NCBI GenBank assembly: GCA_016711265.1
Contig: JADJTI010000001.1
Location: 124,001-188,000, forward strand
Length of the DNA stretch: 64,000 nt
Direction: 5' to 3'
Source of the DNA: Austwickia sp.
GTDB lineage: Bacteria; Actinomycetota; Actinomycetes; Actinomycetales; Dermatophilaceae
The notes under the pieces are model-generated. The model did no database searches and was not told the DNA's origin. It saw nothing but the letters and a program-made list of their open reading frames with translations. Below are positions 25,400 to 34,365 of the stretch, piece by piece; within the stretch, counting starts at the first letter, position 1; every line of letters starts with the position of its first letter. The translations under genes and the position numbers were made by a program.

Positions 25400-27991
25400 G
25401 TGACCGCTGCTTCCCCGACGGCCGTACAACTCGCCGCACCCGTCACCGGCTTGCTCGTGCCCATCGAGCACGTCCCCGACCCGGTGTTCGCTCAGAAGAT
25501 GGTGGGCGAGGGCATCTCGATAGACCCGCTCGACCATTTCCTCGTGGCCCCGATCGCGGGCGAGGTGATCGACGTCCAGCCATCGGGGCACGCGGTGACG
25601 ATCCGGTCGGCGGAGGGCCTGGAGGTGCTGATGCACATCGGGCTCGACACCGTAAAGATGCAGGGCGCCGGCTTCGATCCTCAGGTGCGGGAGGGTCAGA
25701 CCGTTGCTGTCGGTGACGTGCTGGTCGACTTCGACCTCGACCAGGTGGCCACCGGGGCCAAGAGCCTGCTAACGCAGATGGTCATCGCCAACTCCGATGT
25801 CATCGCCAGCCTCACCCCCCGAACCGGCCAGGTCCGGGCCGGTCAGGACGTGGTGGCCGACATCGTGCTCGGCGACGCGTCGTCCGAGGGTGCGGCCACG
25901 GTGGGCGGGCGAACAGTCAGCTCCGAGGGCATCCTGGTGCCCAATCCGACCGGCCTGCATGCCCGCCCGTCTGCGACGCTGGTGGCGTTGGCGAAGGGCT
26001 ACGAGTCCCAGGTCCGGATCCGCCGGGGCGAGGACGTGGCGAACGCCAAGAGCATCATGGCCATCATGGGCTTGGCCGTGGAACGCGGCCAGAAGGTCGT
26101 GGTCACCGCGCACGGATCCGACGCCGATGACGCCGTGGCCGCCATCGGGCAGGCGATTCGGGACGGGCTCGGTGAGGATTGCCCGCCGATCGCCCCCGGT
26201 GGAGACGACACATCCGCCGTTCCGGCCTTGACTCCCGACGCCATGGCCGCCGCCCAAGAGGTGTTCCGCCAAGAACAGCGGGCACTGGACCCGAACGTGA
26301 TGCTCGGCGTGGCCGCCTCCCCGGGCCTGGGGATCGGCACCGTGCTGCAGGTGCGTCACGAGGACATCACAGTGGCCGAGTACGGCGCGGACCACCACAC
26401 CGAGCGCCGCAAGTTGAACTCGGCGATCGACCGGGCCCTGCTCGACCTGTCGGCGCTGCACGATCGCCTCGCCGCCGAAGCCGACCGGGAGCGCGCCGAG
26501 ATCTTCGCCGCCCACCAGGAGATCCTCGGCGACCCGGAACTACTGGACCTCGCCGTCAGCGCCATCGACAAGGGCAAGAGCGCGCAGTACGCCTGGCGGG
26601 GCGCGTTCAACAACTACGCCGACCGGCTAGCCGGGCTGGCCAACGAGGTGCTCGCCGGCCGAGCCGCCGATGTGCGTGATGTCGGCCAGCGGGTGCTGGA
26701 AGAGCTCACCGGCCAGCGCAGCGAGAAGCCGGAGATGCCGGAGGGCACGATCCTCATCGCCGAGGATCTGACCCCCTCCGACACGGCACAACTTGATCGC
26801 TCGAGAGTCGTCGGGTTCGCCACCACCAACGGCGGCGCGTCCTCCCACGTGGCGATCATCGCGCGTTCGCTGGACCTGCCCGCGGTGGCCGGCATTGAGG
26901 GCCGGGCGCTGGAGATTCCGGACGGCACCAGGGTGGTCCTGGACGGCGCCGCCGGGTCCCTGCAGATGAACCTGTCCGACGCCGAGGTGGAGGCGATCCT
27001 TCGCCGTCAGGAGCGGATCGCCGAACGCCGCGCCCTGGAAGATGCCAGCAAGGACGAGCCTGCGGTCACCACCGACGGCCACCGGGTCACGGTGATGGCC
27101 AACATCGGCGGGGTACAGGACGCCGTCGACGGGCAGAGCCGCGGAGCCGAGGGAGTGGGCCTGCTGCGCAGCGAATTCGTATTCCTCAACCGCACCAAGG
27201 CACCCACCGAGGACGAGCAGGCCACGGTGTACGCCGACTGCGCACGTGCGCTGGCCCCCGGACAGCCGCTGGTCATCCGCACCCTGGACGTCGGCGGCGA
27301 CAAGCCCCTGCCCTACGTGCCCATTCCCGCCGAGGAGAACCCGTTCCTGGGCATCCGCGGCGTCCGGGTCGGCCTTGAGCGCCCCGAACTCCTGCGCGCT
27401 CAGTGCCGGGCCATCATGAGTGCGGCCGACGCCGGTGCCGAGCTCCACGTCATGTTCCCGATGATCGCCACCATCCAGGAGTGGCGCGACGTCAAGCGCA
27501 TCTGGGACGGTGAGCGCACGCGGGCGGGCAGTACGACGGCCGTGTCCCTCGGGATCATGATGGAGGTCCCCTCGGTCGCCATCATGGCCGACCAGTTCGC
27601 CGCCGAGGACGGCTGCGACTTCTTCAGCGTCGGGACCAACGACCTCACGTCGTACACCCTCGCCATGGACCGGGGCCACCCGAAGCTGGCGGCGCAGGTC
27701 GACCCCTGCAACCCGGCCGTCCTCACGCTCATCGCCAACGCCGCTCGGGCCCTGCACGATCGGGGCAAGTGGCTGGGGATTTGCGGCGGGGTCGCCTCGG
27801 ACCCTCAGGCGGTGCCGATTCTGGTGGGGCTGGGCGTGGACGAGCTCAGCTGCTCGATCCCCGCGATCCCCTCGATCAAGGCGCGGGTGCGCGCCTACTC
27901 CCTGCCGGAATGCCAGGACCTCGCGGCCAAGGCCCTCACCTGCTCCACTCCCGCTGAAGTCCGCGCCCTGGTCCCCATGGACGAGGCGTGA
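25400..27991 (+). CDS. PTS triple fusion: EIIA(Glc)-HPr-Enzyme I
   Basis: Soluble phosphotransfer protein of 863 residues joining three PTS steps. EIIA of the glucose type covers ~1-150 with the phosphorylated His in VLMHIGLDTV (~H79). HPr follows (~172-262) with its His in NPTGLHARPSA. Enzyme I occupies ~300-863: swivelling His domain TTNGGASSHVAIIARS (~482), then the PEP-binding barrel with LLRSEFVFLNR, MFPMIATIQEW and the active Cys in WLGICGGVASD. All catalytic residues are present. The GTG at 25400 follows GAGGGC. The EIIBC gene lies 33 bases downstream, so the pair can phosphorylate and import a sugar alone. Confidence 0.95.
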   Translation: MTAASPTAVQLAAPVTGLLVPIEHVPDPVFAQKMVGEGISIDPLDHFLVAPIAGEVIDVQPSGHAVTIRSAEGLEVLMHIGLDTVKMQGAGFDPQVREGQTVAVGDVLVDFDLDQVATGAKSLLTQMVIANSDVIASLTPRTGQVRAGQDVVADIVLGDASSEGAATVGGRTVSSEGILVPNPTGLHARPSATLVALAKGYESQVRIRRGEDVANAKSIMAIMGLAVERGQKVVVTAHGSDADDAVAAIGQAIRDGLGEDCPPIAPGGDDTSAVPALTPDAMAAAQEVFRQEQRALDPNVMLGVAASPGLGIGTVLQVRHEDITVAEYGADHHTERRKLNSAIDRALLDLSALHDRLAAEADRERAEIFAAHQEILGDPELLDLAVSAIDKGKSAQYAWRGAFNNYADRLAGLANEVLAGRAADVRDVGQRVLEELTGQRSEKPEMPEGTILIAEDLTPSDTAQLDRSRVVGFATTNGGASSHVAIIARSLDLPAVAGIEGRALEIPDGTRVVLDGAAGSLQMNLSDAEVEAILRRQERIAERRALEDASKDEPAVTTDGHRVTVMANIGGVQDAVDGQSRGAEGVGLLRSEFVFLNRTKAPTEDEQATVYADCARALAPGQPLVIRTLDVGGDKPLPYVPIPAEENPFLGIRGVRVGLERPELLRAQCRAIMSAADAGAELHVMFPMIATIQEWRDVKRIWDGERTRAGSTTAVSLGIMMEVPSVAIMADQFAAEDGCDFFSVGTNDLTSYTLAMDRGHPKLAAQVDPCNPAVLTLIANAARALHDRGKWLGICGGVASDPQAVPILVGLGVDELSCSIPAIPSIKARVRAYSLPECQDLAAKALTCSTPAEVRALVPMDEA

Positions 27992-28024
27992 GGACGCGCT
28001 GACCGGACACGAAGGACGACCCTC

Positions 28025-29797
28025 ATGACAAGCACAGCATCGGACATCGTCGCTGGCGTCGGCGGCGCTGGGAACATCACGGCCTTGACCCACTGCGCGA
28101 CGCGACTGCGATTCGAATTGGCGGACGAATCCCTGGTGGACACCGCGCGCGTGGAGTCCATCAAGGGCGTGATGGGCGCCGTACCGCAATCCGGCGGCCG
28201 GTACCAGATCATCATCGGCGGAGCGGTGGGCACCGTCTTCACCGAGATCAACAACCTGCCGGAGATGGCCGCCCGAGGTCAGGGCGGCGGCGACAGCGAC
28301 GCCGACGTGAAGGCGGCCGCCCGGGCGAAGGCCCGGGGCAAGGTGGCCTGGCTGGACAACTTCTTCGAGTACCTGTCCAACAGCTTCCGCCCCTTGCTGG
28401 GGGTCCTGCTCGGTGCGTCCCTGATCATCGCCTTCGCGGCGGTTCTCGATGCGCTCGGGGTGGTCGACTTCCGGGCCGCGGACAAGCCCGCGTCCTGGAT
28501 CTTCGTCGATGCCATGTGGCGGGCGGTGTTCTACTTCCTACCGATCATGGTGGCCTACAACGCGGCCAAGGCGATCAACATCGATCCCTGGCTTGGGGCC
28601 ACCGTGATGGGCGCCGTCATGACGCCCGAGTTCGTTGCGCTGTCAAAAGCGGCCACCACGGTGTGCACCAAGGACGCCACCCTGGGCACCGAGCAATGCG
28701 TCGCCTCGATCTTCGGGCTGCCGATGCAACTGAACAGCTACGGCGGTCAGGTCTTCGTGCCGCTCATCATGGTCGGCGTGCTCGGCCTCGTCTACCGGTT
28801 CTGGCGGCGGGTGTTCCCCGAGAACGTGCAAATGGTTTTCGTGCCGTTCCTGTCAATGCTCGTGATGATCCCGGTGACCGCGTTCCTCATCGGCCCCCTG
28901 GGCATCTGGCTGGGATCGGGGCTGGGGCAGGGTCTGGCCTGGCTGAACGGCAACGCGCCGATCGTCTTCGCGATTTTCATCCCGCTGCTCTACCCGTTCC
29001 TGGTGCCGTTGGGTCTGCACTGGCCGCTCAACGCGCTCATGCTGGCCAACATCCAGACGCTGGGCTACGACTTCATTCAAGGCCCCATGGGTGCCTGGAA
29101 CTTCGCGTGCTTCGGGGCCACCGCCGGTGTGCTCGTCTTGGCGATCCGCGACAAGGATCAGCAGATGCGCCAAACGGCCACCGGCGCGTTGGCCGCGGGT
29201 CTCTTCGGCGGCATCTCCGAACCGTCGCTGTACGGCATCCACCTGCGGTTCAAGCGCATCTACCCCAGGATGCTGGTCGGCTGCCTGGTGGGAGGCCTGA
29301 TCATCGGCCTCTTCCGCGGCGTGAACACGACGGCGTTCGCCTTCACCTCGCTGCTGACCATCCCCGTCTTCGACCCGATCCTCACCTACGTCCTGGCGAT
29401 CGCGGCGGCCTTCGCCACCTCGATGGCGCTGGTGGTCATCTCCGACTACCGCACCCCCGAGCAGAAGGCAGCCGCCCGGGCCGAACAGGCCGGCGCCCAG
29501 CCGGCCTCCGCGGAACCGATCGTCATCGTCGTGGGCGACTCCGAGGAGAACCAGGCCAAGCAGTGGTTCACGGCGCTGGGCGGCCACGACAACATCACCA
29601 AGGTCGACCTCGTCGCCGAGACCCGGGTTCGGGTGGAGGTCAAGGATGACGGGCGGGTCGATGCGCAGGCGCTGGAACGGGCCGGGTTGCCGGGCGCCGT
29701 CCAGGTGGCTCCGCACGTGTGGCACCTGGTGGCCGGGTTGGACGCGGATCAATACGCCACGGCCATGGGTCGCCGACTGGCGAGCGTGCCGGCCTAG
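28025..29797 (+). CDS. PTS glucose/N-acetylglucosamine-type EIIB-EIIC with extra cysteine-less EIIB
   Basis: Membrane sugar permease of 590 residues. The N-terminal EIIB (~1-80) has the phosphorylated Cys in LTHCATRLRFEL (~C24). EIIC of the glucose superfamily fills ~110-475, with FGGISEPSLYGIHLRFKRI as its conserved sugar-site loop. After a linker a second EIIB-like domain follows (~505-585): FTALGGHDNITKVDLVAETRVRV; the position of the active Cys has no cysteine and none exists in the domain. It may be structural or regulatory. AAGGACG precedes the ATG. The sugar (glucose, GlcNAc or similar) cannot be fixed. Confidence 0.93.
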   Translation: MTSTASDIVAGVGGAGNITALTHCATRLRFELADESLVDTARVESIKGVMGAVPQSGGRYQIIIGGAVGTVFTEINNLPEMAARGQGGGDSDADVKAAARAKARGKVAWLDNFFEYLSNSFRPLLGVLLGASLIIAFAAVLDALGVVDFRAADKPASWIFVDAMWRAVFYFLPIMVAYNAAKAINIDPWLGATVMGAVMTPEFVALSKAATTVCTKDATLGTEQCVASIFGLPMQLNSYGGQVFVPLIMVGVLGLVYRFWRRVFPENVQMVFVPFLSMLVMIPVTAFLIGPLGIWLGSGLGQGLAWLNGNAPIVFAIFIPLLYPFLVPLGLHWPLNALMLANIQTLGYDFIQGPMGAWNFACFGATAGVLVLAIRDKDQQMRQTATGALAAGLFGGISEPSLYGIHLRFKRIYPRMLVGCLVGGLIIGLFRGVNTTAFAFTSLLTIPVFDPILTYVLAIAAAFATSMALVVISDYRTPEQKAAARAEQAGAQPASAEPIVIVVGDSEENQAKQWFTALGGHDNITKVDLVAETRVRVEVKDDGRVDAQALERAGLPGAVQVAPHVWHLVAGLDADQYATAMGRRLASVPA

Positions 29798-29849
29798 GTC
29801 TGGCCTAGGTCGCCGCGGTCGCGGTCGCCCGAACCGTTCCTGACAGCCC

Positions 29850-29912
29850 GAACCCACGTCCCGCCGCCGGACCCACGAAGCTTCGTGGGTCCGGGCGGGT
29901 CAACGTGGGTTC
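29850..29912. terminator. Large palindrome between convergent PTS and TerC genes
   Basis: A perfect 12-bp inverted repeat, GGACCCACGAAG (29869-29880) with no loop spacer, is flanked by CCCGCC/GGCGGG and by GAACCCACGT (29850-29859) pairing with ACGTGGGTTC (29903-29912). The 63-base structure lies between two converging genes and probably ends transcription on both strands. Confidence 0.75.
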
Positions 29913-29964
29913 CGGCCCAGCGCAGTGACCGCCACGGCGCCCAGAGCGACCTCCGGACGGATGT

Positions 29965-30984
29965 TCACCCCGCCGACGACAGCGCCGCCGCATCCGCCCG
30001 CCGTTTCGCGAGCAGGCTGGTCGTGGTGACCAGGGCGAGGATGCCCACGATGACCCCCAGCGAGAGCAGGGTCGGCACCTCCGGTACGGCGGGCCACACC
30101 TTGTGTGCCCAGTGGAGCACCAGCTTGACGCCGATGAACGCGAGGATGGCCGCTAGGCCGTACCCCAGGTGAGCCAGCGCCGACAGCGCCCCTTCGAGGA
30201 CGAAGTACAGGGCACGCAGCCCCAACAAGGCGAAGGCGTTGGTGGCGAACACCAGGTACGGGTCGCCGGTGATCCCGTACACGGCGGGTACCGAGTCGAT
30301 CGCGAAGACGATGTCGGTCCCCAGGATGGCCACGATGACCAGGGCCATCGGGGTCAACGTCAGGACGCCGTCGCGCCGGATGGTCATCGCGGTGCCGTGG
30401 TAGGTCTCGCTGACCGGGAAGAAGCGACGCACCAGCTGGACGCTGCGCAGGGAACTCACGTCGATGGCCTGATGATGCGCCAACGCGTCCTTGAGCACCT
30501 TGACTGCCGTGGCCAGCAAGATCGCCCCGAAGAGCAGAAAGGCCCAGGAGAACGAGCTGATCAGCTGGGCTCCGAGGACGATGAAGATCGTCCGCAACAC
30601 CAGAGCGCCGATGACCCCGATGAGCAGCACCCGTTGCTGCAGTTCGCGGGGGACGGCGAAGGCGCCGAGCAGGATGAGGAACACGAACAGGTTGTCCACC
30701 GACAGCGACTTCTCCACCAGGTACCCGGTGTAATACTCCAGGCCCGTCTGGGAGCCGAATCGCTGCCAGATCCAGACGCCGAAACCCAGCGGGATCGCGA
30801 CGTAGAACGCCGACCACGACACGGCCTCGCGCATGCTGACTTCGTGCGGGCGGCGGGTGATCAGGAAATCCACCACGAGCAGGACGATCACGGCGCCCAC
30901 CGTCAAGGCCCACAGCAGCGGGCTGCCGATCGAGTCGGTGATGCCCATGGCGGCGGGCGCGGACGTGGCTGCAGAGAGTGACAT
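29965..30984 (-). CDS. TerC family membrane protein, probable Mn2+ exporter (Alx/TerC type)
   Basis: 339 residues with about nine membrane helices. Family marks: DFLITRRPHEVSMREA after helix 1, EYYTGYLVEKSLSVDNLFVF with the acidic metal-site residues, and GTDIVFAIDSVPAVYGITGD. TerC/Alx proteins export manganese or load metal on secreted enzymes. The ATG at 30984 has GAGG 7-8 bases upstream; longer starts run into the leader RNA. The leader matches a yybP-ykoY Mn2+ riboswitch, which supports a manganese role. Confidence 0.92.
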   Translation of the reverse strand: MSLSAATSAPAAMGITDSIGSPLLWALTVGAVIVLLVVDFLITRRPHEVSMREAVSWSAFYVAIPLGFGVWIWQRFGSQTGLEYYTGYLVEKSLSVDNLFVFLILLGAFAVPRELQQRVLLIGVIGALVLRTIFIVLGAQLISSFSWAFLLFGAILLATAVKVLKDALAHHQAIDVSSLRSVQLVRRFFPVSETYHGTAMTIRRDGVLTLTPMALVIVAILGTDIVFAIDSVPAVYGITGDPYLVFATNAFALLGLRALYFVLEGALSALAHLGYGLAAILAFIGVKLVLHWAHKVWPAVPEVPTLLSLGVIVGILALVTTTSLLAKRRADAAALSSAG

Positions 30985-31001
30985 GGGGGTCCTCGGTTCG
31001 T

Positions 31002-31108
31002 CAGAGCCGAGGTCTCCTTCGACGACGCTGAGCCGCCAACCCACCGAGGCAGCGCTGGGGCCGTCCGGATTGACCGATGGATTCTGGGAAGTACTCCCCT
31101 CAGCCAGA
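31002..31108 (-). promoter_or_regulatory. yybP-ykoY manganese riboswitch
   Basis: On the minus strand the leader contains GGGGAGTA (loop L1 signature, 31092-31099) and GGAGACCTCGGC (loop L3 signature, 31006-31017), with GCTGAGG before the first pairing with CCTCGGC after the second to form P1. These are the two conserved metal-binding loops of the family. The three-way junction in between spans ~75 bases. It lies directly upstream of a TerC gene, its most common partner. Confidence 0.85.
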
Positions 31109-31138
31109 AAGGTAAGGCAACCCTGACCACGGGTGCAA
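31109..31138 (-). promoter_or_regulatory. Promoter TTGCAC-18-TACCTT of the terC-type gene
   Basis: Minus strand: TTGCAC at 31138-31133, 18-base spacer, TACCTT at 31114-31109, so the transcript starts just before the riboswitch. Confidence 0.6.
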
Positions 31139-31205
31139 ACTCGGTGGTCACCGACCGGCCGAAACCAGAGGGTGGCCACCGAGCGGCATCCGCCCTGGGC
31201 GGTGA

Positions 31206-32897
31206 TCAGGAGCCGACCGAGGCCCCCGTGGAGGGGTCGGGGCGCACATCCGCGTGGATCGTCGGCCGCGGTGCCGTCGATCGCTCTTCAGCGATGCGGT
31301 CGATCAAGCCTTCGGCCCGTTCCATGGACCCCAACAACGCGAGGATGGCGCCCTTCTCGATCGCCCGCAGGCTCTGCGCATCGATCACGCGCCACCTGAT
31401 GTCCTCGATGTGGGCCAACCGGTCCTGCTCGGGCGTCACGGAGCTGTCATCGCTGGGGTCGGACAGCGCCCTCAGCTCGCGGTCCAGGTGCGTCAGGGCG
31501 TCTTCGATGAACGCCTGACCTGCGGGGCTGAACTCCTCCCGGCCCACCCGTCGGGCGATCTGGTACAGGGTGTCCGACAGCGACGCCGTGAAATCGACCT
31601 CCTCGATCATGCTGGCCAGCAGATCCATGTCCTCCCGGGACATCCCGTCACGGAACAGTCCGGCGGAGTACGTCCGGATCTCTCGCGACAGCGAATCGGT
31701 CTGTTCGTGGAATTCGGCGGGATTCTTCGGGGCGTTCGGCCGGTTGCGAGCGATGTCCAGGAAGACCGTCCCGGCCTGAAGGGCCCGTTCGGTTTCCTGC
31801 TGCACCAGAGGTATCGCTCGGTCGAAGGACATGGTGGCCGAGCTGTCCAGATACCGAGGGTGTGAGTAGTCCTCGACGTCTTCTTCGTCGGTCCGGCCGA
31901 TGCGGGACAACACCCGTTCGAATGTGCTGACGAACGGGAACAACAAGACCACATTGAAGATGTTGAAGAAGATCGAGAACATCCCGACCGCGATCGGCAC
32001 TTGCGGGAATGTCTCCTTCCCATCGACCATCACCGCGGTTCCCGGGTCCCCGCCGAAGAACCCCATGACCCAGGTGAGCACGCCGATGGCGGGGAAGAAC
32101 AGCGCCAGCACCACGCAGACGCCGATGAAGTTGAAGGTGATGTGAGCGTACGCCGTCCGCTTGGCGTTCTTGGACAGGTTCAGTGAGGCGATCCACGACG
32201 TGATCGTGGTGCCCAGATCGGCGCCGATGGCGAAGGCGATGGCGGTCTGCCACTCCAGCACCCCGGAGGCTCCCAGGCCCATCACGATGCCGATGGTCGC
32301 CGACGATGAGTGGATCATCGCGGTGATCAGGGCGGCGATCAGCGCGCAGCTGATGACCCCGACGATGGTCGAGGAATCCAGGCCGGAAATGACGGACATG
32401 ACTTCAGGCATGTTCCGCAACGGCTTCAGTCCGCTGGTCATCAGGTTGAGGCCGTAGAAGATCAGCGAGAAGCCCATGCAGGCCAGGGCGATGTTGCGGA
32501 GTCTATCGGTCTTGCCGAAGCAGTAGACGATGGCGAATATACCGGCCGCGAGCAATCCCAGCGGCCCCAGGGGCAGGGCGATCAGCCCGTTGCCCAAGGT
32601 GGTGCCGATATTCGCGCCCATGATGACCGCGATGGCCGAGCGCAATGACAGCACGCCGGTGTTGACCAGCCCCACGGTCATCACGGTCATCGCCGTGCTG
32701 GACTGGATGATCCCGGTGATGACGGTCCCGGCGAGAACGCCCTTGACGGGGGTTCCCGCCATCTTCGCCAGCCATTGCCGCATCTTGTTGACCGACAACG
32801 CCTGGATGCCGTTGTCCATGAACTCCAAGCCGAGCAGGAAGATGCCGAGCCCCCCGATGACGGGGACAAGGATGTCCTTGAATATGTCGACATTCAT
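31206..32897 (-). CDS. Na+/phosphate cotransporter with C-terminal PhoU-like domain
   Basis: 563-residue membrane protein of the NptA/PNaS family. Two inverted Na/Pi repeats each show the QSST-like signature: GIIQSSTAMTVMTVG (~52) and MIHSSSATIGIVMGLG (~200). Hydrophobic helices end near residue 340, then a soluble PhoU-like helical bundle follows (~350-535). Start ATG at 32897 with AGAGGCG upstream; the frame is open to 32954 but adds only Pro/Gly residues. It lies 115 bases after a PstS-like gene on the same strand. Direction (uptake or export) is not clear for the bacterial members. Confidence 0.9.
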   Translation of the reverse strand: MNVDIFKDILVPVIGGLGIFLLGLEFMDNGIQALSVNKMRQWLAKMAGTPVKGVLAGTVITGIIQSSTAMTVMTVGLVNTGVLSLRSAIAVIMGANIGTTLGNGLIALPLGPLGLLAAGIFAIVYCFGKTDRLRNIALACMGFSLIFYGLNLMTSGLKPLRNMPEVMSVISGLDSSTIVGVISCALIAALITAMIHSSSATIGIVMGLGASGVLEWQTAIAFAIGADLGTTITSWIASLNLSKNAKRTAYAHITFNFIGVCVVLALFFPAIGVLTWVMGFFGGDPGTAVMVDGKETFPQVPIAVGMFSIFFNIFNVVLLFPFVSTFERVLSRIGRTDEEDVEDYSHPRYLDSSATMSFDRAIPLVQQETERALQAGTVFLDIARNRPNAPKNPAEFHEQTDSLSREIRTYSAGLFRDGMSREDMDLLASMIEEVDFTASLSDTLYQIARRVGREEFSPAGQAFIEDALTHLDRELRALSDPSDDSSVTPEQDRLAHIEDIRWRVIDAQSLRAIEKGAILALLGSMERAEGLIDRIAEERSTAPRPTIHADVRPDPSTGASVGS

Positions 32898-33012
32898 GAT
32901 GCGCCTCTGCTCGTCCGTGGGTGGTGGGTGGGTGCCTCCGGGTCCAGGAGGCACGGCGACACGTGCTGGTGGGGGATCGCCGCGTCCAGGAGACCGCGCG
33001 ATGCGGGCAGGG

Positions 33013-34155
33013 TCATGTCAGGTCGGCGTACGTCGTGGACCAGTAGTCCTGCACAGCCCGCGAGGCGTGCGCCGGCAACGGCAGATAGCCCAGACCGGCG
33101 GCGTCGGCGTCGTACCGATCGATGACAAACGCGAAGTAGGACAGCACGGCGCGGGTCTGGCGCGCGTCACCGTCACGGGGGACCAGGGCGTACACCAGGA
33201 CCGTGGCGGGGTAGGCGGAGGGGCTGTTCGGAGCCGTCAGGGGACGGGCGTACTGCTCCGCGCCCGAGAAGTCCATGCCGCTCAGGGCGGCACGCAACGT
33301 GTTCCCCTCCGGGGCCACGAACGTCCCGGCGGCGTTGCGCAGCTGGGCGACCTGGAGTCCGGCTCGGCGGGCTTGGCCGGGCTCGACGTACCCCACTGCT
33401 CCGGGGACGCTCTTGACGGTCTCGATGAGCCCGCTGGAACGGTCCGCCGCCCTTCCGGCGGGCCAGGTGATCACGCTGCCCACTCCAGGGCCGTCCGCCC
33501 ATTCGCGTCCGCCGGTCGCCAGGTAAGAAGTGAACCCGAACGTGGACCCCGATCCCTCACGTCGGTGGACCGCGGTGATCGGGGTGCGGGGCAGGGCCAG
33601 GGCCGGGTTCAGGGCACGCAGCGCCGGGTCGTCCCACGACGTGATCCGGCCGGTATAGATGCCGGCCAGCGAGGACGCGTCCAAGCGCAGCGCCTTCCCC
33701 GCCGGCAGGGTCAGATTGTGGGCCACCGCGACGGCACCGACCGCGATGGGGAACTGGACCACCGAGTGCTGCTGCAGGGCCTGCGCCGACAGCGGGTAGT
33801 CGCTGACCGCGAAGTCCACCTGCCCTCGGGTGAGGCGCATGATCCCGCCGAGTGAGCCGACCGGTTCGTAGTCGATGCTCGCCGCCGAGCCGTGCTGCCA
33901 CGGCCCCGGCGTCAGACTGCTCGGCTCGGGAACGTCAGCGGTCTGGGCGGCCCGGTACGCCCCGGCTGCCCGCTCGATCAAGGGTTGGGCCAACGTCGAT
34001 CCGCTGCCCCGCAGGTCGGTGCGGGCACTCGCGGCGGTGAGCAGCAGCACGACCAGGGCGACCACGGCGATCACCACCAGGGGCATCACCACTCGTCGCC
34101 GTCGAGCGGCATCGGTTCTCAGCGCCGGGATGCCGTTGTCTGGCGAGGCAAGCAC
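33013..34155 (-). CDS. PstS-like phosphate-binding protein, membrane anchored
   Basis: 380-residue extracytoplasmic substrate-binding protein. An N-terminal hydrophobic segment (VVMPLVVIAVVALVVLLLTA, ~22-45) acts as signal or anchor, with no lipobox. Phosphate-site elements: GSGSTLAQPLIE, EPVGSLGGIMRL, DFAVSDYPL and REGSGSTFGFTSYLA. The GTG at 34155 has AGGAGGG 5 bases upstream; the frame is open upstream but lacks similarity. pstC, pstA and pstB are not nearby; the neighbour is a Na/Pi cotransporter. Confidence 0.85.
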   Translation of the reverse strand: MLASPDNGIPALRTDAARRRRVVMPLVVIAVVALVVLLLTAASARTDLRGSGSTLAQPLIERAAGAYRAAQTADVPEPSSLTPGPWQHGSAASIDYEPVGSLGGIMRLTRGQVDFAVSDYPLSAQALQQHSVVQFPIAVGAVAVAHNLTLPAGKALRLDASSLAGIYTGRITSWDDPALRALNPALALPRTPITAVHRREGSGSTFGFTSYLATGGREWADGPGVGSVITWPAGRAADRSSGLIETVKSVPGAVGYVEPGQARRAGLQVAQLRNAAGTFVAPEGNTLRAALSGMDFSGAEQYARPLTAPNSPSAYPATVLVYALVPRDGDARQTRAVLSYFAFVIDRYDADAAGLGYLPLPAHASRAVQDYWSTTYADLT

Positions 34156-34353
34156 AAACCCTCCTGGGTGGATGGACGTCTGCTTCGGCGAGCGTCCCCA
34201 GTGGGAATGGCGGGCCCGTGTCCGTTCGGCATCTGTCCACCGAACGTTCGCTGTCGCCCGTCCGGCCAGTTGGTGTCCGCGCGGTGACCCGGCGTTCACC
34301 GGGGCGCGAATTCTCCTGCCCGGACTGCCATTTCGCGGCGAGGCCAGGCGTCG

Positions 34354-34359
34354 TACCGT
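34354..34359 (+). promoter_or_regulatory. -10 box TACCGT, leaderless start
   Basis: TACCGT, 6 bases, then GTG at 34366. An alternative GTG at 34360 would lie against the box. Confidence 0.4.
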
Positions 34360-34365
34360 GTGAGG

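Noticed and set aside
25143..25403. Open frame of 86 codons between nrdJ and the PTS fusion
   Set aside because: No start context, no recognisable family, amino-acid mix typical of an out-of-frame reading, and it overlaps the promoter of the next gene.
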